NCBI GenBank assembly: GCA_907163345.1
Contig: CAJQUN010000332.1
Span: 186,001 to 250,000, forward strand
Direction: 5' to 3'
Length of the DNA: 64,000 nucleotides
Origin: Haberlea rhodopensis
Lineage: Eukaryota > Streptophyta > Magnoliopsida > Lamiales > Gesneriaceae
A program made the translations under genes and the position numbers. Below, piece by piece: positions 33,160-42,392 of the stretch (position 1 is its first letter; each line of letters begins with the position of its first letter). The notes under the pieces are model-generated. The model did not search any database and was not told the DNA's origin. It saw only the letters and a program-made list of their open reading frames with translations.

Positions 33160-35586
33160 ACATGCACTTACCCCAACAGAAACTAAACATAAACTCATAC
33201 CAGAGAATAGTTCCGGGTAGTGCTGCACCATATGCTGCTCCGTCTCCCACGTAGCCTCCTCGACACCCCTGCGATCCCACTGAACTTTGATCATCGGTAT
33301 CACTTTGTTCCGAAGTCTACGGTCTGCTCTGTCCAGAATTCTAACAGGCCGTTCCACATAAGATACATCTGACTCTAACTGAACTTCGGAAGGCTGTAAC
33401 ACGTGAGACGGATCCGGCTCATACTTTCGCAGCATCGATACATGAAACACATCATGTATCCCAGATAAAGAAGGCGGCAAAGCCAGTCGGTAAGCCAATG
33501 TGCCAATGCGCTGCAAAATCTCGTACGGTCCCACAAACCTCGGAGACAGTTTCCCGCGCATCCCAAACCGCACAACGCCTCTGAAAGGCGAGATCTTCAA
33601 AAAGACCTTATCTCCCAACTGAAACTCTAACGGTCTCCGCCGTTTATTTGCATAAGCTGCCTGTCTGTCTTGGGCTGCTTTCATTTTCTGCCTTATAGTC
33701 TTTATCTTCTCTTCCATTTCCCGGATCAACTCAGGCCCTCCGACTGATCTACTGTCCAAATCATCCCAACACAAGGGCGATCTACATCGTCTGCCATAAA
33801 GAGCTTCAAACGGAGCCATCTGAATACTTGCCTGGTAGCTATTGTTATACGAAAACTCTACCAAAGGCACTGAATCCTGCCAAGAGGCATCGAACTCCAA
33901 AACGCAAGCTCTTAACATGTCCTCGAGCGTCTGAATAGTGCGCTCGGTCTGGCCATCCGTCTGAGGATGATAAGCAGTACTCAATCTGACCTCAGTTCCC
34001 AAGGCTGACTGAAGGCCTTCCCAAAAATGAGATGTGAATCGCGGATCTCGATCTGACACAATGGAAACGGGGATCCCATGCAATCTCACCACATCTCTAA
34101 TATACAACTGCGCCATCCTCAAAAATGTAAATGTCATGCTATAGGGGATAAAGTGGGCTACCTTAGTCAATCTGTCCACAATCACCCAAATAGCATCGAA
34201 GCCTGAAGCACTCCTCGGCAAATGAGTCACGAAGTCCATGGAAATGTGCTCCCACTTCCACTTCGGTATCTCTAAGCTTCTCAATTCGCCGCCAGGTCTC
34301 TGCCTCTCTGCCTTAACCTGCTGGCAGATCAGACACCTCTTCACAAAAGCGACGACATCAGACTTCATTCTCTTCCACCAAAACTGACCACGCAGATCTC
34401 TGTACATCTTCTTCCCGCCTGGGTGGATGCTAAGTCTGCTACTGTGAGCTCGCTCCAAGATTCCCTTACGCAACTCCGGCGTACTCGGAACTACCCAGCG
34501 GTTACCCAATCTCAAAGATCCGTCGTCTGCCACTCTGAACTTCGTCGGCTGACCAAGATGCACTATAGACAACCATCTCTGAACCTCAGCATCTGATCTC
34601 TGAGCTCTCATGATGTTCTCATAAACATCTGGCTCAGCTAATAAGGTAGAGACATACACTGGCGATGCATCAATGTCGAAGTCATAGCCCAGATGGCAAT
34701 AGGAGGTCATCATAGCCGACAAATGGATGACGTCCTCAGCAGAACTCCTCACTTTCCGGCTCAAAGCGTCTGCTGTCAAATTGGCCTTCCCCGGATGGTA
34801 CTCTATCTCGCAATCATAGTCCTTGAGTAGGTCCATCCATCTCCTCTGTCTCATGTTCAGCTCCGCCTGAGTGAATAGAAACTTGAGGCTCTTGTGATCC
34901 GTGTATATGGTGAATGAAGTGCCATATAAGTAGTTCCTCCAGATCTTCAGGGCGAAGATGATAGCCGCCAATTCCAAGTCATGAACTGGATATCTGGTCT
35001 CATGCGGCTTCAACTGCCTCGATGCATAAGCTACCACATGCTTATCTTGCATCAGAACACATCCAAGGCCCTGCAGTGATGCATCAGTATACAGAACAAA
35101 TCTGGAGTTCTCCGTAGGAATCACTAATACTGGCGCCGTCGTCAACCGGTGCTTCAACTCCTGGAAGCTCTCCTCACAAGCTTCTGACCAAAAGAAAGGC
35201 ACTCCCTTCTGAGTCAACTGAGTCAGCGGCTTGGCAATCCTCGAAAAGCCCTCGACAAAGCGCCAATAATACCCGGCCAAACCAAGAAAACTCCGGATCT
35301 CAGGCACAGAAGTGGGGGCAGCCCACTCCATCACAGCCTCAATCTTCTTCGGGTCCACTGATAGCCCGCTGCTCGAAATGACATGCCCCAGAAACACTAC
35401 AATGCTCAGCCAAAACTCGCACTTACTGAGCTTAGCATACAACTGATGCTCTCTAAGAATCTGAAGCACTGTCCTCAAGTGTTTCACATGATCTTCCTCA
35501 CTCCGGGAGTAGATAAGAATGTCGTCAATAAACACGATGACGAACTGATCAAGATACGGCTGAAACACTCTGTTCATCAGACTCAT
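33136..35586 (-). CDS. pol: Element I RT-RNase H-integrase-chromodomain (3' part of pol)
   Basis: This 816-residue frame starts within RT at MSLMN, just after the frame break. It contains the RT FIDDILIYS catalytic motif (about residue 20), the RNase H YTDASLQG motif (about 170), and the integrase HHCC zinc finger (about 380-425). The integrase core has D (MDFV), D (SDRDPRF) and E (QTERT) about 60 and 36 residues apart. A GPYE region and a C-terminal chromodomain with VKVQWDRRG close the protein, ending close to the polypurine tract. Chromodomains steer integration to marked chromatin in this group. The native start would be the gag ATG at 37700; the ATG at 35586 is only where this frame opens. 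Confidence 0.93.
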   Translation of the reverse strand: MSLMNRVFQPYLDQFVIVFIDDILIYSRSEEDHVKHLRTVLQILREHQLYAKLSKCEFWLSIVVFLGHVISSSGLSVDPKKIEAVMEWAAPTSVPEIRSFLGLAGYYWRFVEGFSRIAKPLTQLTQKGVPFFWSEACEESFQELKHRLTTAPVLVIPTENSRFVLYTDASLQGLGCVLMQDKHVVAYASRQLKPHETRYPVHDLELAAIIFALKIWRNYLYGTSFTIYTDHKSLKFLFTQAELNMRQRRWMDLLKDYDCEIEYHPGKANLTADALSRKVRSSAEDVIHLSAMMTSYCHLGYDFDIDASPVYVSTLLAEPDVYENIMRAQRSDAEVQRWLSIVHLGQPTKFRVADDGSLRLGNRWVVPSTPELRKGILERAHSSRLSIHPGGKKMYRDLRGQFWWKRMKSDVVAFVKRCLICQQVKAERQRPGGELRSLEIPKWKWEHISMDFVTHLPRSASGFDAIWVIVDRLTKVAHFIPYSMTFTFLRMAQLYIRDVVRLHGIPVSIVSDRDPRFTSHFWEGLQSALGTEVRLSTAYHPQTDGQTERTIQTLEDMLRACVLEFDASWQDSVPLVEFSYNNSYQASIQMAPFEALYGRRCRSPLCWDDLDSRSVGGPELIREMEEKIKTIRQKMKAAQDRQAAYANKRRRPLEFQLGDKVFLKISPFRGVVRFGMRGKLSPRFVGPYEILQRIGTLAYRLALPPSLSGIHDVFHVSMLRKYEPDPSHVLQPSEVQLESDVSYVERPVRILDRADRRLRNKVIPMIKVQWDRRGVEEATWETEQHMVQHYPELFSGMSLCLVSVGVSACDFEDEIL

Positions 35587-37700
35587 GAAGACGGCCGGGC
35601 GTTCGTCACACCGAACGGCATCACTAAGAACTCATAATGCCCGTATCGAGTCCGGAACGCTGTCTTCTGCACATCTTCCTCTCTGACCCGAATCTGATGA
35701 TACCCGGATCTCAAATCAATCTTGCTATACACCCTGGTACCTTGCAACTGATCAAACAAGTCGTCAATCCTTGGGAGAGGATACTTGTTCTTCACTGTAG
35801 CCTTATTCAGCTGTCGGTAGTCGATACACAACCGCATCGAACCGTCCTTCTTTTTCACAAAGAGAACTGGTGCGCCCCATGGCGACACGCTCGGGCGTAT
35901 ATACCCCTTGTCCAAGAGATCCTGCAACTGTTCTTTCAACTCTCTCAACTCAGCCGGTGCCATCCTATAAGGTGCACGAGAGATAGCGGATGTCCCTGGC
36001 AACAACTCGATCCCAAATTCAACTTCCCTGGCCGGTGGAAATCCTGGGATCTCTTCTGGAAATGCATCAGCAAATTCTGCCACAACTGGTACATCCTCAA
36101 CTCTCAGTTCTTTACTCTTTCCAGACGTGTCCACGGCATAAATAAGATAGCCCGTGTGCCCACGTTCCAACAGCTGAGACATCTTGATCGCTGAAATCAA
36201 CGGAATCTTCGCACGAGATCCTTTGCCAAAGAAAGTCCACTGACTGCCCAACTCAGGTCTGAACTTCACTGTTCTCTGCCGGCAATCTACCACTGCCTGA
36301 TATCTGTTCAGAACATCAATACCCAAGATGCAGTCGAAGTCTGACATACCCAGCACAATCAAGTCTGATCTCAACTCGTTGCCCTCAAAATAAATGAGGC
36401 TATCTGCCAAAAACTGATCAGCAACGACGTTTCTTCCAGTGGGTGTCGAGACCAATAGAGGCGTGGGCAAAGAAGACGTGCGCATATGGTGTCTTTCCAC
36501 AAATCCCACAGACACAAAGGAATGGGAGGCACCTGTATCTATCAAAACAAAAGCAGGGTACGTAAATAAATGGCACGTACCGGCAATCACCTCCTCTGGA
36601 GCTGCCTGAGCCTGCTCCCTGGTCAGTGCATATACTTGCCCCTGGGGTGGTCCCACTGTCTGACCTCCCGATGGTCGAGGCCCAAACTGTTGCCTCTGCT
36701 GCACTGTCCGATCATCAAATCTCGGCCTGTTGCCCTGATACTCTGACTGGCCTCCCCTGGTGGGAAAATACCGAGCAATGTGGCCCATCTTGCCACAGAC
36801 ATAACATGCAGGACACTTGTTTGAAGAATGTGGCCCTCCACAATTGTTGCACCTCGGCTCTCCCGGCCTATCCCCCTGTGAAGATCCTCGACTGGCGGAC
36901 CAATTCCCTTTCTTGCCATCCTGTTTCTGGCCAAAGTATTTCTTTCCACCATACCGCGAAGATGAAGAGGCACCACGGGGTTTAAATGGCTCACCCCGAG
37001 GCCTCAAACTGTCACTAGTCTGCCTCTGTTGCGGTACCGGTGGTGGCATGGCATAAGCTCCCACTCCTAGCTCAGCAAGCTCCGCTCTTGTGAGAGCATC
37101 ATCAAAAGAAGTTGGGTTATTGATGATAACCCGGTCATAGAGCTCCGGTCGCAGTCCTTTCATGAAATTTCTCATCTTGGCACGTCCATCAGAGGCAATA
37201 TGGGGGACATACCTAAGTAGTGATGAGTACTGTGTGACATAGTCTGCCACTGTCATGTTCCCCTGCCTCAGACTTGTAAATTCATCCTCCTTTGTCTGTC
37301 TCGCTGCCGCGGAGAAGTATCGGTTCAAGAACCTGGTCCTGAAGAGCGTCCAATCAATCACAGCACCTAGTGCTCTCATCTCCATCACTGTGCTCCTCCA
37401 CCACATCAATGGTTTCTTAGCCAACTGGAACTCCGCCAGCCTCAGCCAAGCAGTCACAGCACATGGAGCCGATACAAAGATCTGCTCAAGTCTTTCTAAC
37501 CACTCTTCAGCCTCTTCTCCGGACTCTGTCCCCTCAAACCGGGGCGGATGATAAGACAGAAACTGAGTCAAGCTAATCTCACCCGGTAGCAATAACTGAA
37601 CTACTGGTTCCATCCCTACAGCCGGTGGAGGTAGAGGATTAGCCTGTCCAACACTCGCATTTACACTCCCAACATCTCCGACTTCCTCATTAGCAGCCAT
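35583..37700 (-). CDS. gag-pol: Element I gag-protease-RT (5' part of polyprotein)
   Basis: I take the ATG at 37700 (MAANEEV) as start; an upstream in-frame TTG is not needed. Order: gag region with FLSYHPPRFEGTESGEEAEE, two zinc knuckles (around 36850-36750), protease DTGASHSF (about 36535), and RT with KKKDGS and LRSGYHQI. The second knuckle reads CYVCGKMGHIARYF: its last Cys is Phe, which should weaken zinc binding. The frame is lost at the C run complementary to 35597-35599, where one base is missing relative to A and F. It then stops at 35583 while the downstream frame takes over. The protein would be the structural and replication polyprotein of the element. Confidence 0.92.
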   Translation of the reverse strand: MAANEEVGDVGSVNASVGQANPLPPPAVGMEPVVQLLLPGEISLTQFLSYHPPRFEGTESGEEAEEWLERLEQIFVSAPCAVTAWLRLAEFQLAKKPLMWWRSTVMEMRALGAVIDWTLFRTRFLNRYFSAAARQTKEDEFTSLRQGNMTVADYVTQYSSLLRYVPHIASDGRAKMRNFMKGLRPELYDRVIINNPTSFDDALTRAELAELGVGAYAMPPPVPQQRQTSDSLRPRGEPFKPRGASSSSRYGGKKYFGQKQDGKKGNWSASRGSSQGDRPGEPRCNNCGGPHSSNKCPACYVCGKMGHIARYFPTRGGQSEYQGNRPRFDDRTVQQRQQFGPRPSGGQTVGPPQGQVYALTREQAQAAPEEVIAGTCHLFTYPAFVLIDTGASHSFVSVGFVERHHMRTSSLPTPLLVSTPTGRNVVADQFLADSLIYFEGNELRSDLIVLGMSDFDCILGIDVLNRYQAVVDCRQRTVKFRPELGSQWTFFGKGSRAKIPLISAIKMSQLLERGHTGYLIYAVDTSGKSKELRVEDVPVVAEFADAFPEEIPGFPPAREVEFGIELLPGTSAISRAPYRMAPAELRELKEQLQDLLDKGYIRPSVSPWGAPVLFVKKKDGSMRLCIDYRQLNKATVKNKYPLPRIDDLFDQLQGTRVYSKIDLRSGYHQIRVREEDVQKTAFRTRYGHYEFLVMPFGVTNARPSS

Positions 37701-37889
37701 GCTGTAACACAAATGTTAACAACAATCCAAAGCAATATATATATCATGTCGTTAGATAACAGGAGTGATATAAGCATGTTAGTATAACAGGATATACAAA
37801 ATATGCACCACATGCATAAACATGCTTCGAATGTAAGCACCTAGCCAAACATGCTAAGGCTACCCTTCACTCGTTCCCGGGTTCTCTAA

Positions 37890-37906
37890 CTACTGCTCTG
37901 ATACCA
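37890..37906 (-). other. Primer binding site, element I
   Basis: The minus strand reads TGGTATCAGAGCAGTAG, four bases from the right LTR. The 12-base primer match is intact. Confidence 0.87.
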
Positions 37907-37910
37907 CTAA

Positions 37911-39801
37911 TGTAAGGACCCTAATCCTTAAGTGCGGAATCAAGGCATAATTAGGGCTAATAATATGATCAGAGTAGAATAAACATGTTGAGTCTATGAG
38001 CTTAAGCCTTTACATGCCAAAATAAGGACTACCAAAAAGGATTAATTACATTCCAATCAATGAATGTTCAACTATAGTTTTATACTACTCCTAGAGTAGA
38101 TACTATCAAAAATAATCCTGTCCTTTCTGCCTCAAAAGAATGCTTCATAAGCTCACCACCTCAACCCGTTCAAGCCCATCTATCATGCCAAAAAGGTACC
38201 TACAAGGACAACCCCCAAACATGAGCAATAATAATCATTCATATTCAACACAATATGAAGATAAAGCGTAAATGCATAATCAAAATGAAACACTTCCTGT
38301 TTCCCCGTGCATTTCAAACGCTTCCCGTTTGGTTGTCCCTGTACCATAACTCATGAGTATAATCAACAGATTATTTTTAATGGCCAAAACATGTCATGAC
38401 ATCATATACCATCTCAACTGTACCACATATTGGTCACCATTCCCTAGTCTGTCCATCACAGTGTATTTTAATGCCCCTCGCTTATATTCATATGGGCGGC
38501 ATAGGATAACCTCGCTACAATGGACATGCGGCGCTCCCACCCCTGCTTCACAGAGAGCGGCAAATACCCTTTCCTCGCCCCATATGACAACCACGCTCAA
38601 ATGTGACATGCGGCGCTCCCACCCCTCGCTTCACATTTAGCGGAACCAATACAAAAAGCGGCAAGCATTAAAATCATCAAAGGATGACCACGACTCATGG
38701 GATGTGCATCCAATAATCATAATATGCATCTAACATCAATATGCATAAATTACCATGTATATGCATCCACAATGCAATACCTCATATGGCATAAATCAAC
38801 ATGTATATGCATCCACAATGCAATACCACATATATACTCGCATCTACAATGCATAAACAATGAGTATATAAAATACATGTTACCGTTGGGTGCCCGTACG
38901 TCCACTACGTACCTTTCCAAAATGTGGAATGTGGTTGGACCTTAATTCCTTGGCTGCGTTGCCACCTGGGTTGGTTCTACATATTCACAAATACCAATAT
39001 TAGAACCCAATAATAGTCCAATACCAAAAATCCCACAAAAATAACCAAAAACACCCTTTTTGGTGTCTCGCGATCGATCGCCAACAAGCCCCGATCGATC
39101 GCGAGACTACACTGTCTCAGCCAACAAATTTCAACAATCCGCGATCGATCGCGGAGCTAGCGCCGATCGATCGCGGCCTCGCCGATCGTTCGCGCGCATC
39201 TCGCGATCGATCGCTGAGGCTTACTGCCTCAGCCTTGCTGCTCGCGATCGATCGCGAGCGGACGCCGATCGATCGCCGAGCTGCGGGCAAGCGAGATTCG
39301 GGCACTATTCACCCATCTCCTTCCCAAACACAAACAAACCCACCAATACCAACATTAATCAAACCCAACAACTCAAAACCACCCATAAACATCATAACAA
39401 ACTCATATAAACAACATCCAACTAAAACACTACCAAAATCACAACACCCAACACAAACCCATTTTAAACCCTTCAAAACCAACCCAAACTTAAACAAAAC
39501 CTTACAAAAATAAACCATGAGGTACCCATACCTCTTGGGGATCTCCAATCACCCAACAATCTTCCACAAATCAAAGTTTGTAAGGACTCCTCTTCACCTC
39601 AAAGGTGGAACTCGAAAATTAAGGGGAAGGGAAGGGTTTGGGTGTGATATTTGGTATAGGTAAAAGTGAGTGGATGTAAGGGTGGGTTGGATGATAAAAG
39701 TGAGTTTTAATTTAAAATACATGCCAAAGTAATCCCATGGTGTATAAAACACCCCAACATGATATTTTTCAAAGCATTTACTCAAAATGCACCATAATAT
39801 C
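37911..39801 (-). repeat. Element I right LTR, first part (its 5' LTR)
   Basis: Near-identical to 30994-32885. It carries the second copies of the long hairpin (38465-38674), candidate intron (38977-39531) and CGATCGATCG array (39066-39279, one core mutated to CGATCGTTCG). It is interrupted by F at 39801 and finishes at 49338-49575. Confidence 0.92.
39797..39801. repeat. Target-site duplication, left (element F)
   Basis: ATATC directly before F, repeated at 49333-49337. Confidence 0.92.
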
Positions 39802-40028
39802 TATGATATCCCCGAAATGATTATGTGTTATTTAAACATTAATCATTGTTGTGAAAATTATGGTATTAATTCTTGTGATGAATTAATAATATTGGGAGGT
39901 GCATGTGAGGGTGCATGTGTTACATGTTGGGATTTTGGGGATTGTGGCATGTTTAATTTGGGGTGTGTGTTAATCGTTTTGGTAAAGTATATTTTAAATG
40001 GGAATTGAAGTATTTTAATGAGAAAATA

Positions 40029-40038
40029 CTATAAAATA
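40029..40038 (+). promoter_or_regulatory. Candidate TATA box of F LTR
   Basis: CTATAAAATA about 230 nt into the LTR, followed by a pyrimidine-rich stretch. Placement resembles the C LTR box. The same site in the 3' LTR is near 47194. Confidence 0.4.
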
Positions 40039-40311
40039 TCATGTGAGGATATTTTAATACATCGTGCGAAATACCGGGACCAAAACATAACACATCACAC
40101 AAACCCACCACAAACCACCCCCCCTTGACCCATACCCTGCTGCCAGCTGCAGCTTGCCCATACCTTTTCCCTTACCTCTCACTCCACCTTGTCATAGCTG
40201 GAACACCACCAATTCTCTCCCACTTTTCGTCCAACACCTGATAAGAGAGAAAAGAAGGAGTTCAACCATTTTTGTTGCCTGGAAGCTTGCAAAAATCGGA
40301 GCCAAAAAGGG

Positions 40312-41209
40312 GTGAGAAACCATTTCTGGGTTTGAAGTTTTTTGTTGTTAAGTTCATACTTTGTCTAGTGTGAAAAATGGCATGTTAGGTTAGGTTTTGT
40401 TAAACCTTCGATTCATGTTCATTTATGGTGTGTTTATGAAGCTTCTAGTATTTTTCCTTGAGCACATTACATGTTTTATGTGGTAGATTTAAGCATGTAA
40501 AGTATGGTGTTCGAAAATCTGGGTAGATATTTTCCCCTGTTTTCTGGAAATATGTGATCTGGGAGTGATATTGAAGGGGTGGTATTATGCATGTTAGAAG
40601 GGTTTTTGAATGAACCTTTGATGTGAAAATATGCATGGTAGTTTGATGAAACCCTTGACATTTTTATTCGAGCAAATTGCATGACTTATGTGGTAGATTT
40701 CATTGCTTGAAAGTGTGTACTCAAAAATCTGGGCAGGAAGACAATGCCCTGTTTTCAGAAAATGTTGGATGAGTACTGATGTTCATGGGTGTTTTTAATG
40801 CATGTGGGTTTGTGGTTGGGGTACAATCTTGATGTAAATACACTCAGGGTAATGTGTTTTAAATACTAGCATGTTGGTCTTGGCATGTTGTATGTCTTAC
40901 ATGTTAGAATGAAAGGTGTGAATATCGGTGTTGAACATTCTGGAAAATTATCGCGCACAGACCAGGTGGCGATCGATCGCCACAAAGGGCGCGATCGATC
41001 GCCGAGGTCCAGTAGCCAAAATCGAAGGCACGCGATCGATCGCCATAAAAGGCGCGATCGATCGCCATGGGACAGTGGAGTTTGGCGATCGATCGCCAAG
41101 GGGTAGCGATCGATCGCCAGAGACAAAATTTTGAAATATTGATTTTTTGTTGGATTTTTGATTTTGGATCATATATTGGCATCTAATATGGTGTTGTACA
41201 CTGGTGTAG
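40312..41209 (+). other. Candidate LTR leader intron (F)
   Basis: Donor GG|GTGAG at 40312, T-rich 3' part, ATCTAAT branch-like motif with its A at 41186, acceptor GGTGTAG ending 41209. The 898-nt interval contains the CGATCGATCG array near its 3' end. The copy in the 3' LTR is 47477-48374. Confidence 0.42.
40968..41118 (+). repeat. CGATCGATCG paired-site array (F 5' LTR)
   Basis: Six GCGATCGATCGC sites at 40969, 40991, 41032, 41054, 41085 and 41106 form three pairs spaced 21-22 bp, giving perfect 12-14 bp inverted repeats with 9-10 nt loops. Offsets 0, 22, 63, 85, 116 and 137 are all near multiples of 10.5. The twin is at 48133-48283, with one site changed to GCGGTCGATCGC. Confidence 0.94.
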
Positions 41210-41449
41210 AGCCTTCACAGACGGCTACACAACGCAGGGGATAGAGTCCCACCACACACTACTTTTTGGAAAGGTACGTAAGCGACGTACGGGCATCCCA
41301 ACGGTAACATGTATTTATGTTTTGTCTGTATGACACATGATGAATGCAATGTGATACATTATGAGTTGCTACATGTTATTATGCATTGTTGTTGCATATT
41401 ATGCATTGTTGTTGCATATTGTGATGTGGGATAAAGAGATGTATTCCAC

Positions 41450-41664
41450 GAGTCAGGGCGATCACGGTTAAGGTGTTAATGCTTACGCTTTACCGCTAAA
41501 AATGTGGAGCGGGAGGGGGGAGGCTCGCTTGCACATGGAGGCGGGTTTATACTATACTGAGCGAGGATGAGATACCGCTAGTATAAAGAAGCGAGGATGA
41601 GATACCGCTTGTTTTGAGATTATGAAAGCGGAGAAGTATTAAAATAACCGATGATGACTGACTC
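41450..41664 (+). repeat. Multi-tier hairpin with AGCG mini-hairpins (F 5' LTR)
   Basis: Nested arms: GAGTCAG/CTGACTC (41450, 41658), CGGTTA/TAACCG (41465, 41645), TTAATGCTT/AAGTATTAA (41476, 41634; one G-T pair). Inside are AGCG/CGCT mini-hairpins, two of them identical with loop AGGATGAGATAC. The twin is at 48615-48829. Confidence 0.8.
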
Positions 41665-42178
41665 AAGAAAAAGAAGAAATGTCATGACATTCATTTGTGA
41701 AACCATACATTCATATAATGTGTTATATTATGAATCATGGTACAGGGACAACCAGTGGGCATTGTAAATGCGATGGAAATACAGGAAGTGATTTGTATTT
41801 TATAATTGTGCATTACGCCTTATTTTCATATTATGTTGAATATGAATTGTGATATGCTCATGTGTTGGGGGTTGTCTTTGTAGGTGCTTTTGATGTTGAG
41901 AACCAGGGTCGGGGTTGAGAAGCTGAGCTATAAGGAGAGTTACGGGATTAGCTACAAGATTTGAGAAAAATTTTATATAGCTTCTACTTGTGGTAGAATA
42001 AGACTATAATGTAGCACCTTTTGTAGGAATTTGTGAAATCCCTTTTGAAACTTTTGCTACTGTATTCCTTAAGCTCAGGAAAATCAACATGACTCTTTAC
42101 TCTGATTTATTCATATGAATGTTTAGTTCTCTTAATCGCACCTATTAGTATATTGAGATATCGGGGTCTCACATTTAG

Positions 42179-42195
42179 TGGTATCAGAGCAGTGG
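42179..42195 (+). other. Primer binding site, element F
   Basis: TGGTATCAGAGCAGTGG, five bases after the LTR end. Confidence 0.88.
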
Positions 42196-42392
42196 TTAGA
42201 TAACCAGGGAAGAGTGAAGGGTAGCCTTTAGAGACAAGTTGGCTAGGTATTCATTGTTGGGCATGTTATGCATGTGATGCATATTGTTGTATAAGTATTA
42301 TACTAACATGCTTTTGGATATGATACTCTTGTTATCTAACGGCTTATACTATGAACTGCTTTTGGTATTGTTGTTAACTCTTGTGTTGCAGC

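Larger units (their letters stand above)
39802..42173 (+). repeat. Element F 5' LTR
   Basis: This LTR has 2372 bp. In order it holds a TATA-like CTATAAAATA near 40029-40038, a pyrimidine-rich leader (about 40080-40230), a candidate intron (40312-41209) and six CGATCGATCG cores (40970-41116). Then come an ACGT inverted motif (41273-41294) and a multi-tier hairpin (41450-41664). The first dinucleotide pair is TA instead of TG, a point change. Confidence 0.94.

Noticed and set aside
35637..36194. 185-residue plus-strand frame opposite I pol, and similar frames opposite gag
   Set aside because: They are antisense shadows of the conserved RT and protease frames, without their own signature.
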